Shown: positions 1-7,071 of the stretch, piece by piece | How positions within the stretch are numbered: position 1 is the first letter of the stretch | How the letters are laid out: every line of letters starts with the position of its first letter | The notes under the pieces: model-generated | Told to the model about the DNA's origin: nothing | Database searches by the model: none | What the model saw: the letters and a program-made list of their open reading frames with translations, nothing else | Made by a program: the position numbers and the translations under genes | Assembly (NCBI GenBank): GCA_031257135.1 | Contig: JAIRPH010000075.1 | Coordinates: forward strand, 1 to 29,432 | From: Spirochaetaceae bacterium | Lineage (GTDB): Bacteria; Spirochaetota; Spirochaetia; Treponematales; Breznakiellaceae | Direction: 5' to 3' | Length of the DNA: 29,432 nucleotides

Positions 1-115
1 TTTTTCCCCGAAAATGTTCCCGGTAATGTATCAGCTCTTTTTCTATATCCGTAAGCTGAGTGTAAAATTCGTCGTTCTTTTGCCGTTTCGCGTTTTGTAA
101 GTCTTTATTCGCCAT
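1..115 (-). CDS. EcoRI-family adenine-specific DNA methyltransferase, N-terminal fragment (runs off the window)
   Basis: The minus strand from the ATG at 115-113 reads MANKDLQNAKRQKNDEFYTQ, then a segment ending DIEKELIHYREHFRGK, and runs off the left edge after 38 codons. The pattern of a charged N-terminal helix, NDEFYTQ, then DIEKEL.HY..HF.GK matches what I know of the start of EcoRI modification methylase-like proteins, which methylate adenine in duplex DNA. The start is supported by GGGAGG about 8 bases upstream (plus coordinates about 122-128). Catalytic motifs lie outside the window, so the family call rests on the N-terminus alone. No partner endonuclease is visible here; it could lie to the left, or the enzyme could be an orphan methylase. 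Confidence 0.75.
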   Translation of the reverse strand, partial: MANKDLQNAKRQKNDEFYTQLTDIEKELIHYREHFRGK

Positions 116-240
116 ACCAAAGCCTCCCTATTACCCTAACCCAATATATGCGGAAGATCAAGCGGGTAAAAACGACTTGTTGCGGCTGACTCTTGGGCTT
201 TTACTTGAACGGGGCGGATACTTTCAGTTTTTTTTAAGAG
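116..240. other. Gene-free stretch left of the hairpin array
   Basis: This holds the upstream region of the leftward methyltransferase gene. I see no convincing open frame and no consensus promoter. A weak minus-strand pair, TTGATC then TAGGGT with 17 bases between, could serve the methyltransferase but is too poor to annotate. A T-rich run lies near 229-236. Confidence 0.4.
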
Positions 241-481
241 CTTGGCGGTAGACTAAGAAAATGTCTTAGTCTCCGGTAAAAACTTGGCGGTAGACTGAGA
301 AAACGTCTTAGTCTTTTGTAAAAACTTGACGGTAGACTAAGAAAATGTCTTAGTCTCTGGTAAAAACTTGGCGGTAGACTAGGGAAACATTTTAGTCTCC
401 GGTAAAAACTTGGCGGTAGACTGAGAAAACGTCTTAGTCTCTGGTAAAAACTTGACGGTAGACTATAGCGTCGGCATAGTC
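241..481 (+). repeat. Array of 42-bp tandem repeats, each carrying a hairpin (five full units plus one diverged partial)
   Basis: Units begin at 241, 283, 325, 367, 409 and 451, exactly 42 bp apart, each starting CTTGGCGGTA or CTTGACGGTA. Each carries an inverted repeat: GACTAAGA, a 5-base loop, TCTTAGTC in units 1 and 3. Units 2 and 5 have GACTGAGA against TCTTAGTC, and unit 4 has GACTAGGG against TTTTAGTC. These differences are G.U-compatible in plus-strand RNA. The last partial unit has new arms, GACTAT and ATAGTC, with a 9-base loop. The GGC/GGC/GAC pattern of unit starts repeats every three units, suggesting duplication of a 126-bp trimer. The segments between hairpins are conserved rather than variable, so this is not a CRISPR array. 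The minus strand has one stop-free frame through the array but no start codon that would make it a gene. Confidence 0.9.
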
Positions 482-525
482 CTTAATCTCTGCGGGAATG
501 AGCGGACTATAGCTGGATTTTCCGG

Positions 526-553
526 TTGACATTATGGTGAAACCTATTATACT
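526..553 (+). promoter_or_regulatory. Sigma-70-type promoter for the abgA-like/abgT pair
   Basis: TTGACA at 526-531 and TATACT at 548-553 are separated by 16 bases. Transcription would start near 560, giving a leader of about 27 bases before the ATG at 587. The promoter lies just downstream of the hairpin array, so the array would not be in this transcript. Confidence 0.7.
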
Positions 554-586
554 ACTTTCAATGCTTAAACGAAAGGAATGTCTCCT

Positions 587-1852
587 ATGTCTAAAGAAAG
601 GATTGTACAGGATATGATTGCCCGGCGGCGGGATTTTCATCAATATCCTGAAGCCGGCTGGGAAGAATACCGGACTACCGCAAAAATCGCGGAAATTCTT
701 ATGGCTCTACAGTACGATGTTCATTTCGCCTCGGAATGTCTGAAACCGGCTGACGTAATGGGTCATACGGCTGACGTGAAAGCTGAACAAAAACGGGCTG
801 TGGAGCAGGGAGCGAACCCGTCTTTGGTACGGCTTTGCGGAGATTACACAGGACTCTACGCCGATTTCGATACTCAGCGTCCCGGTCCGTTTACGGTTCT
901 CCGGTTTGACATTGACTGTGTGGAAACGGCTGAATCGGAATCTCCGAATCATCGTCCCTTTAGAGAAGGCTTCGCCTCCCGCAATCCCGGACGATGCCAC
1001 GCCTGCGGACATGACGGGCATACCGCGATAGGACTCGCCCTCGCGGAACTGCTCAAAGAAGACCGCGGGTTAAAAGGAAAAATCCGCTTGATCTTTCAGC
1101 CCGCGGAAGAAGGAGTCCGAGGAGGCTACGCCATGACCCAAGGGGGCATCCTTGACGGCGCGGACTATTTCTTCGCTCTGCATCTGGGGCTTGGATTTCC
1201 CGGGGGCGCGGTGTACGGGGGTCTCGGGGGATTTCTCTGCTCTACCAAGTTCGACGCCGCCTTTACCGGCTACGGAGCGCACGCGGGAATGGAGCCGGAA
1301 AAAGGCAGAAACGCGCTCCTCGGCGCGGCGACTGCGGCGATAAACCTCTACGCCATAGCTCCTCACTCCGGGGGCAAAACCCGGATCAACGTCGGCGTGT
1401 TGACCGCCGGAGAAGGACGAAACGTCATACCTCCAAAGGCATACATGAAAATCGAAACCAGAGGAGAAACGAATGAAACCGCGGAATATATCTACCGAAG
1501 GTCCGTAGAAATTCTTGAGGGTTCCGCGAATATGTTCGGGCTTGACTTGGTTATCGCGAAACAAGGCGAGACAAACACCGCGGAGAGTTCTCCCGATCTT
1601 GCGGAGCTGGTCGCCGAAGAAGCCCGGTCTCTTCCCGGAATTACGGCGGAGCCTTTCCGCCGGATGAGCGGAAGCGACGATGCCACATGGATGATGAAAC
1701 GAGTTCAGGACGGCGGAGGCAAAGCAGTATACATTGCCGTCGGCGCGGCTATCAGCGCGGGTCATCATAACGAAGCCTTCGATTTCGACGAAGCCGCCTT
1801 GCCGGTTGCGCTGGAAACCCTTTACCGCACGATAAAGCGGTTGCATATATAA
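587..1852 (+). CDS. abgA: AbgA-like amidohydrolase (M20 family, aminobenzoyl-glutamate hydrolase subunit A type)
   Basis: This 421-residue protein resembles E. coli AbgA along its length: RRRDFHQYPEAGWEEYRT near the start, the AbgA-type insertion before GDYTGLYADFDTQRPGP, then RFDID. The M20 metal-binding signature HACGHDGH is at residues 138-145, EE at 174-175, the HLGLG histidine at 199, and a C-terminal GHHNE at about 392-396. AbgA with AbgB hydrolyses p-aminobenzoyl-glutamate, a folate breakdown product, in the cytoplasm; no AbgB is present here. I chose the ATG at 587 because AAAGGA at 572-577 is well spaced from it; an in-frame ATG at 578 is too close. The stop codon overlaps the Shine-Dalgarno sequence of the transporter gene that follows. 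The true substrate could be another N-acyl or aminobenzoyl amino acid. Confidence 0.85.
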   Translation: MSKERIVQDMIARRRDFHQYPEAGWEEYRTTAKIAEILMALQYDVHFASECLKPADVMGHTADVKAEQKRAVEQGANPSLVRLCGDYTGLYADFDTQRPGPFTVLRFDIDCVETAESESPNHRPFREGFASRNPGRCHACGHDGHTAIGLALAELLKEDRGLKGKIRLIFQPAEEGVRGGYAMTQGGILDGADYFFALHLGLGFPGGAVYGGLGGFLCSTKFDAAFTGYGAHAGMEPEKGRNALLGAATAAINLYAIAPHSGGKTRINVGVLTAGEGRNVIPPKAYMKIETRGETNETAEYIYRRSVEILEGSANMFGLDLVIAKQGETNTAESSPDLAELVAEEARSLPGITAEPFRRMSGSDDATWMMKRVQDGGGKAVYIAVGAAISAGHHNEAFDFDEAALPVALETLYRTIKRLHI

Positions 1853-1861
1853 GGAGATGAT

Positions 1862-3442
1862 ATGGCAAATACATCAAAAACATCGGGTTTTGAAAAGTTC
1901 ATCAAGGGCATAGAAACGGTAGGCAACAAACTGCCTCATCCGTTTTGGCTCTTTGTGTATCTCTCGGTTATCGTTATGGTTCTGTCCTTTCTGCTGAACA
2001 AAGCCGGAGTTTCCGCAACCTATATGGCCGCAGGAAGAGACGGCGCGGCCGCGAAAGAAACGACCGTTTCGGTAGTCAACCTGCTCGGCCCGGACAACCT
2101 GCGGTCTATCTTTACGGATTTCGTCAAAACCTACATAAACTTTACTCCGCTGGGACTGGTTATGACGATGACCCTCGGCATCGGCGTACTTGAGCAGAGC
2201 GGGCTTATTTCGGCGTTTATGCGGAAAACGATACTCGGCGCGCCTTCGTGGGCGATCAGCGCGGTGCTGGCGATTATCGGCATTAACGCCAACCTCGCTT
2301 CCGACGCGGGCATTATCTTCACCCCCGCGATAGGCGGCGCAATTTACAAAGCCCTGGGACGAAATCCCTGGGTGGGCATTATCACCGGCTTCGCCGCGGC
2401 CACCGGCGGCTTTACCGCAAACTTCGCGGTCGCCGGTACGGACGCGCTCCTTGCGGGCATCACCCAATCGGCTCTTGCCGGCATGAACATTCAAGACTCG
2501 TCGGTTCACGTCTTGATGAACTGGTATTTCCTCCTGTTTTCCACGCTGACGCTGACGCTCGTCACAACCCTGATTACCGAAAAATTTCTGGTTAAGCATC
2601 TGGGAGATGAACGCGCGATCCAAGACTCGTCGAACCTAAGCCAGCACGAAGTAACCGCTGACGAAAAACGGGGACTCCGCTGGGCGGGGATCGCCCTGAT
2701 CGGAATCGCTTTGGTATTGGCGGCGACCACGGTTCCGGAAAACGGCTTCTTCCGAGACCCGGCGACGCACAAGATCATTCCTAACTCTCCCTTTTTAAGC
2801 GGCATCATCGGGATTTTATTTTTCGTTTTCTTTCTGTTGGGCATCGCGTACGGCTACGGCTCGAAAACGATTAAAAAAGCCGGGGACGTCCCTAAGCTGA
2901 TGCAAAGCGGACTTACCGGAAGTTTGAGCTTTTTAGTGGTGGTGCTTCCCGCGTCGATGTTCATCGGACTCTTCAACAAAAGCAATCTCACCACGATTCT
3001 ATCGGTAAAAGGCGCGGACGCGTTGGAAGCAATCGGTCTCGGGGGTATTCCTCTGCTGGTGCTGTTCATCCTTCTCTGTACCTTCGTGAACCTGTTTATG
3101 ACCTCAGGCTCCGCAAAATGGCTGATTTTAGCTCCGATTTTTGTGCCGATGTTCTACCGAATCGGCTTCAGCCCCGCGCTGACGCAGATCGCTTACCGCA
3201 TAGGCGATTCTTCCACCAACTCGGTTACGCCTCTTTCGTACTATATGCCGGTGGTTATCGGTCTCCTTGAGCAGTACCGCCCTAAGAACAAAGAAAATCA
3301 AGAGGTAGGAATGGGTACGGTTATATCCCTGATTCTGCCCTACGCCGTCTCATACTTGACGATATTTACGATCCAGTTGATTGTATGGTATCTGCTGAAA
3401 CTGCCTCTCGGACCCGGCGCAGGCGTATCGGTCGCGCCTTAA
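1862..3442 (+). CDS. abgT: AbgT-family transporter (p-aminobenzoyl-glutamate type)
   Basis: This 526-residue polytopic inner-membrane protein has many long hydrophobic stretches and the usual AbgT opening, FEKFIKGIETVGNKLPHPFW. It also has the conserved core around SDAGIIFTPAIGGAIYKALG, GFAAATGGFTANFAVAGTDA, and the late segment IGDSSTNSVTPLSYYMPVV. AbgT proteins import p-aminobenzoyl-glutamate, and some members of the family export sulfonamides. The start has AAGGAGATGAT directly upstream, overlapping the stop of the hydrolase gene, so the two are surely translated from one message. The neighbouring AbgA-like enzyme favours an import and hydrolysis role. The gene ends ten bases from a convergent gene with no terminator visible between them. 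Confidence 0.9.
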   Translation: MANTSKTSGFEKFIKGIETVGNKLPHPFWLFVYLSVIVMVLSFLLNKAGVSATYMAAGRDGAAAKETTVSVVNLLGPDNLRSIFTDFVKTYINFTPLGLVMTMTLGIGVLEQSGLISAFMRKTILGAPSWAISAVLAIIGINANLASDAGIIFTPAIGGAIYKALGRNPWVGIITGFAAATGGFTANFAVAGTDALLAGITQSALAGMNIQDSSVHVLMNWYFLLFSTLTLTLVTTLITEKFLVKHLGDERAIQDSSNLSQHEVTADEKRGLRWAGIALIGIALVLAATTVPENGFFRDPATHKIIPNSPFLSGIIGILFFVFFLLGIAYGYGSKTIKKAGDVPKLMQSGLTGSLSFLVVVLPASMFIGLFNKSNLTTILSVKGADALEAIGLGGIPLLVLFILLCTFVNLFMTSGSAKWLILAPIFVPMFYRIGFSPALTQIAYRIGDSSTNSVTPLSYYMPVVIGLLEQYRPKNKENQEVGMGTVISLILPYAVSYLTIFTIQLIVWYLLKLPLGPGAGVSVAP

Positions 3443-3452
3443 ACTCAGAGGT

Positions 3453-4499
3453 TCACTGCGGATATGCCCAGAGCCTCCCGTCCGGAGCTTTCAGCATATA
3501 GACCGCCCCCCGGGGACTGTCATGCGCGCCGGCGATTACGCCGCCGTGAAGGATAAGTTTCCCGCCGCCCCCGGGAAGGTCTACCGCATACCGGGGAAGA
3601 GCCAGCCCGGAAACGCGGCGTCCCAGGTCGCGGTATAGGTTCAGCCCTTCTTCGAGAGGAACCCTAAAGTGAGCCGTACCAAAAGCCAGATCAAGCTGAA
3701 AAAGATAGTACGGCGAAAGTCCCAGATCAAGACATTCCCGAAAAAGATCGCCTAAGATTTCAGCGTTATCGTTGACGCCTCGGAGTAAAACCGTCTGCAC
3801 ATGAACCGGAATCCCCGCCTGCGCGCACTCTCCAAGAGCTTTCCGCGCCGGCTCCGCCAGTTCCCGGGGGTGATTGATATGAACCGCCATCCGCACGGGA
3901 CGATAGGCTTGCAAAAGCTCGATAAACCGCGGCGTAAGCCGATAGGGATCGGTAATCGGCGCGCGCGTGCAAAGCCGCAGAAGAAGCCCCGGACGCGCCG
4001 CCCGCAGTTCCCCGAAAAGCCAAGCCAACGCCTCATCCGAGGCGGTCAGCGGGTCTCCTCCGGAAACAAGGACTTCCCGGATTTCGCTATGCTCTTTGAG
4101 GTATCCAAGAATAGGCGTCAGCGTTTCGGCATCGATAAAATTCTGAGCGCGAGCCATCCAAAGCCGGCGGAAGCAATGCCGGCAATAGCCCGGGCAGGCT
4201 CCCCCGGCAAGGATCAACGCCCGATCCCGGTATTGATGCGTTAAACGAGGAGCGGCGCGATAGACAGCTTCCCCTAAAGGGTCGTCTAAGGCGAAAGGGT
4301 CAGCCAGAGCCTCCCGAGGATCCGGGAAAAACTGCCGCCGAATAGGATCATCCTGATTCGCGCCGGCCAAAGACGCAAAATAAGCAGTAACTCCAAAAGG
4401 AAACCCCTTGCGCCGCCTGAGCGTTTCAAGGTACGCGGCTTCTTCCGCGGTTATTGAGCTTTTGAGAATAGGCGGCAGTCCGTCAATATCGGTAATCAT
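3453..4499 (-). CDS. KamA-family radical SAM aminomutase, EpmB-like by length
   Basis: This 348-residue protein has the radical SAM cluster motif CPGYCRHC (C102, C106, C109) and the PLP-lysine motif PGGGGK (K314). The two aspartates that bind the lysine amino group in lysine 2,3-aminomutase align with D270 (FQLDL) and D307 (AVDLPGGGGK). The family interconverts alpha- and beta-lysine. The protein lacks the longer N- and C-terminal parts of the 416-residue fermentation enzyme and is close to EpmB (about 340 residues), which makes beta-lysine for modification of elongation factor P. No EpmA or EF-P gene is in the window, so the cellular role is inferred. It lies 6 bases downstream of the peptidase gene and is presumably co-transcribed with it. 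The Shine-Dalgarno region is weak. Confidence 0.85.
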   Translation of the reverse strand: MITDIDGLPPILKSSITAEEAAYLETLRRRKGFPFGVTAYFASLAGANQDDPIRRQFFPDPREALADPFALDDPLGEAVYRAAPRLTHQYRDRALILAGGACPGYCRHCFRRLWMARAQNFIDAETLTPILGYLKEHSEIREVLVSGGDPLTASDEALAWLFGELRAARPGLLLRLCTRAPITDPYRLTPRFIELLQAYRPVRMAVHINHPRELAEPARKALGECAQAGIPVHVQTVLLRGVNDNAEILGDLFRECLDLGLSPYYLFQLDLAFGTAHFRVPLEEGLNLYRDLGRRVSGLALPRYAVDLPGGGGKLILHGGVIAGAHDSPRGAVYMLKAPDGRLWAYPQ

Positions 4500-4505
4500 G
4501 TTCGG

Positions 4506-5738
4506 TTATCGTTCTTCCATCATAAGCAGAGCCATAACCTTCGCGTCTCCTAGAATGTGGTCGATAACCGCGTACTCGTTAGGCTGATGAGCCGTATCGT
4601 TCAAGCGCGCCCATACTACCGCGCTAATATCTTCATTACGGAGATGCGCGGCTACGGTTCCGCCGCCTATGCCGACAGCGCGAGTATCCGCGTCGTACAC
4701 TTCTTTAACCGCCTTAGCAAGGAAGCCGATCAGCGGCGCGTCTTGAGGAGTAGGCTTAGATTCCATTGATTGCATAACCGTATAATCAATCGTCACCGTA
4801 TGTTTAGCTTCGATGCGCGCCGTAATCCTATCGACTTCGGCGAGTACGGTTTTAAGGGAATACTGCGGAAGAATCCGCATATCCATATAAAACACGTCTT
4901 CTCCCGGAATCGTATTGACATTCGGGACATTAGCCTCTTTCTTAGTCGGCTGAAACGTGGAATAATCCGGCTCAAAAAGCGGATCATGCTGAGAGAACGT
5001 TTCTGAAAGCCTATAATAAAGCTCAACCGCAAGGTCCGCGCCGGCAAGATAGGCGTTTGCCCCTTGGTCGGGACGGGAAGCGTGAGCCTGCACGCCCTTA
5101 GTCGTGAAGCGAAGCCAAAGCAGATTTTTTTCGGCAATCTCTATGGTTTCGCCTTTTTCATCGCCGCTGTCGGGAATGAGTACCATATCGTCTTTACGGA
5201 AAAGGTCCCGGTTTTTTAAGAGCCAGACAATGCCGTAATTACTGCCCATTTCCTCATCCGCAACGAAGAGAAGTTTTACCGTATGAGGCGGCGTTATACC
5301 CTGCTCAACTAAGGACAACGCCGCCAGAACGGAAGCGGTCAGCCCTTGCTGGTTGTCTTCCACGCCTCGGCCGATCAGGCGTCCGTCCTGTTGAACAACC
5401 TGCCAGGGATCGGTTTTCCAGAGAGAGCCTTCCCCGGGAGGCACTACGTCAAGATGACTCATAATCCAGAGGCGTTTTGCGTCGGTTTTTCCCGGAATCG
5501 TAGCCACAAGATTAGGACGGATTCCCCCTTTTGCCCGCGGGTCCGGCGCGTCATGCCGTTCAAGCCGGACGATTCCTTTACCGGTAAGCCATGTTTCCAG
5601 AAATTCGGCTTTATCCAACTCTCCGATCCCGCCGGATTCCGGAGAAACCGCAGGACGCTTGGTCAATTCAGTCTCAAGTTCTATCGCTGTCGAAGCGGCG
5701 TTGCCGATATAAGCGAGTATTCGGTTCTTCATGGTCAT
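4506..5738 (-). CDS. M20 family metallopeptidase (ArgE/DapE/dipeptidase type)
   Basis: This 410-residue protein has the co-catalytic zinc site of M20 enzymes: SHLDVVPPGE (H95, D97), GRGVEDNQQG (D128), ADEEMGSNYG (E162, E163), a further ligand candidate in IPDSGD (D190), and DTAHQPNE (H384). The lid domain lies between about residues 200 and 320. The family removes acyl groups from amino acids or cleaves small peptides in the cytoplasm; the exact substrate cannot be read here. It is 40 bases downstream of the two secreted paralogues and 6 bases upstream of the radical SAM gene. No Shine-Dalgarno is visible. A TATAGT sits two bases upstream of the first ATG (5738), so a leaderless start at the second ATG (5732) is possible, though no good -35 accompanies it. 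Confidence 0.85.
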   Translation of the reverse strand: MTMKNRILAYIGNAASTAIELETELTKRPAVSPESGGIGELDKAEFLETWLTGKGIVRLERHDAPDPRAKGGIRPNLVATIPGKTDAKRLWIMSHLDVVPPGEGSLWKTDPWQVVQQDGRLIGRGVEDNQQGLTASVLAALSLVEQGITPPHTVKLLFVADEEMGSNYGIVWLLKNRDLFRKDDMVLIPDSGDEKGETIEIAEKNLLWLRFTTKGVQAHASRPDQGANAYLAGADLAVELYYRLSETFSQHDPLFEPDYSTFQPTKKEANVPNVNTIPGEDVFYMDMRILPQYSLKTVLAEVDRITARIEAKHTVTIDYTVMQSMESKPTPQDAPLIGFLAKAVKEVYDADTRAVGIGGGTVAAHLRNEDISAVVWARLNDTAHQPNEYAVIDHILGDAKVMALLMMEER

Positions 5739-5778
5739 ATACTATACGATTTTTCAGACCGAGGGAATATCCGGCAGG

Positions 5779-6339
5779 CTACCGCAAACCCTCAAGGTAT
5801 TCCGCAATAAGCGTCATATCTTGGGGATTGATAAGAGATTCCATAGAAGTCAACGCTTTTTGTACGGTATCTGGAAAGGGCGGTCCTACAGGAGTATTCT
5901 GCTTTACATAGTAGAGGGTTACTCCTAAAAACAAGCACAGATATACCTGATGCCCATGTTCGCCTAAGCCGTATTTCACGTATACCCTTTTGACTTCCGG
6001 CGGAACCGGTATGTTCAGCATTTTTCGGTATGTTCGGGCAGGATCGCTTTTATTGGGAAGGGTGTATGATCCTTCGGACATCAAGCGCATAAAGGGCTGT
6101 AAACAATCTTCCGCAAAAACGTTCAACTGACGCCAATATTCGATAACCTGAGATCGGATTGTTTCGTCCGAATGTTCAGCCAGATCGTCCAAAGCGGTTT
6201 CTATGGCGTTCATCTTCGCGCTATAATTTTCCAGTATGTCCGGGCTTAAGTATTGGACCGCCTTTGTCCGGGAACAGGACTGCATCGAAAGCGCCCAGGG
6301 CAGTAACGCCAGAAGCGCGGTTTTCCGGTTTTGCATCAT
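5779..6339 (-). CDS. Putative lipoprotein of unknown function, paralogue of the adjacent gene
   Basis: I do not recognise the family. The 186-residue product starts with a basic and hydrophobic signal sequence ending SMQSC, with Cys22 a plausible lipidation site under relaxed spirochaetal lipobox rules. The mature part shares a clear layout with the product of the gene just upstream: YLSPDILE, YWRQ, an AYRK/TYRK.L..VPPEV segment, YGLGEHGHQVYLCL, and LINPQDMTLIAEY at the end. The GLGEHGHQV block is the best conserved and holds two histidines and a glutamate. The pair arose by tandem duplication. Only 6 bases separate the two genes, and the minus-strand run continues into the M20 peptidase gene. 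Confidence 0.7.
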   Translation of the reverse strand: MMQNRKTALLALLPWALSMQSCSRTKAVQYLSPDILENYSAKMNAIETALDDLAEHSDETIRSQVIEYWRQLNVFAEDCLQPFMRLMSEGSYTLPNKSDPARTYRKMLNIPVPPEVKRVYVKYGLGEHGHQVYLCLFLGVTLYYVKQNTPVGPPFPDTVQKALTSMESLINPQDMTLIAEYLEGLR

Positions 6340-6345
6340 AACGAG

Positions 6346-6897
6346 TCAGTAAATTACCTCAGCGTGTTCCTCGATAAGCGTCAGGTCTTGGGGATGAATT
6401 AGCGATTCCAGAAGAGCCGCGATTTTCTGAATTTTGTTCAGCGACGGATCATTGCCGTCTGCGTATTGTTTTAGCGTAAGTAAAATCCACCCTAAGGTCA
6501 GGCACATAAACACCTGATGCCCATGTTCGCCTAACCCGTTTTCCGCATATACGGCGTTGACCTCCTGCGGGACGCGGACCCGCAGGATTTTCCGGTAGGC
6601 TTTTGCCGGATCAAAATAAAGTCCGAGGTCTCTGCCGTAGTCCGCCCAATCAATGAGGGTCTGAAACTGATACGCAAAGTCCGACACTTGACGCCAGTAT
6701 TCGGTAAATCGCGCCAGTATTATGGCGTCAGCGTTATATTCAAGCTCGGACAGACCGTCAGACAAGGCGTTTTCATTGGCAATCCAACTTTCCATGATGT
6801 CCGGCGTCAGGTACCGGTTCGGTTCCGTCTGGGAAAAAGCAGTCCCCGAAAACGCCCCGCACAGCATCGCCGTAAAGACCGCTCTGTATATTCGCAT
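6346..6897 (-). CDS. Secreted protein of unknown function, tandem paralogue
   Basis: This 183-residue product has a signal peptide ending near GTAFSQ, with no lipobox cysteine. It is therefore likely a soluble exported protein, unlike its lipoprotein-like neighbour. Shared blocks are YLTPDIME, YWRQ, AYRKILRVRVPQEV, NGLGEHGHQVFMCL and LIHPQDLTLIEEH. A good ribosome site (AGAGGAG about 9 bases upstream of the ATG at 6897) and a consensus-like promoter mark it as the first gene of a leftward operon of four genes. The function is unknown. The conserved GLGEHGHQ segment could be an active or ligand site, but that is only a guess from conservation between two copies. Confidence 0.75.
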   Translation of the reverse strand: MRIYRAVFTAMLCGAFSGTAFSQTEPNRYLTPDIMESWIANENALSDGLSELEYNADAIILARFTEYWRQVSDFAYQFQTLIDWADYGRDLGLYFDPAKAYRKILRVRVPQEVNAVYAENGLGEHGHQVFMCLTLGWILLTLKQYADGNDPSLNKIQKIAALLESLIHPQDLTLIEEHAEVIY

Positions 6898-6926
6898 AGC
6901 TTAACTCCTCTTGGTTTCTTAGGTTT

Positions 6927-6955
6927 GGTATATACGAATATTGGGGCTGTGTCAA
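6927..6955 (-). promoter_or_regulatory. Sigma-70-type promoter for the leftward operon
   Basis: On the minus strand, TTGACA (plus 6950-6955) and TATACC (plus 6927-6932) are 17 bases apart. The site is 30 bases upstream of the start codon at 6897. Confidence 0.65.
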
Positions 6956-7017
6956 TCCGCTTATTGCAGGTCTGGATCGGCGTCGAGACCGCCGTAAAAA
7001 AATTTTTTATTTTTTCC

Positions 7018-7047
7018 TTGCATATTTTTTTAAATTGAAGTTATACT
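7018..7047 (+). promoter_or_regulatory. Possible promoter for the transporter / fusion-protein / beta-mannosidase operon
   Basis: TATACT at 7042-7047 is a good -10 element 24 bases before the ATG at 7072. The best -35 is TTGCAT at 7018-7023 with an 18-base spacer, which is weak. A poor -35 would suit a promoter that needs an activator. Confidence 0.4.
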
Positions 7048-7071
7048 TACATAAAAGGGTTAGAATGATTT

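Noticed and set aside
241..450. Coding repeat of 14 residues on the minus strand
   Set aside because: One minus-strand frame is open through the array (42 is a multiple of three), but there is no start codon or ribosome site and the base changes follow RNA pairing, not codon logic.
241..481. CRISPR array
   Set aside because: The segments between the palindromes are themselves conserved across units and the period is a strict 42 bp; there are no variable spacers and no cas genes.
1070..1846. Minus-strand open frame of 258 codons inside the abgA-like gene
   Set aside because: It is antisense to a gene with intact catalytic motifs and shows no domain, ribosome site or signal of its own.
3801..4244. 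Plus-strand open frame of 147 codons inside the radical SAM gene
   Set aside because: It lies wholly opposite a well-conserved enzyme gene, its translation is Arg/Pro-rich and low in motifs, and it has no ribosome site or promoter.
6978..7017. Intrinsic terminator (CGGCG-TCGAGAC-CGCCG then A/T run)
   Set aside because: No plus-strand gene lies upstream to end there, the stem is only five base pairs and the following tract starts with A. On the minus strand no T-run follows.
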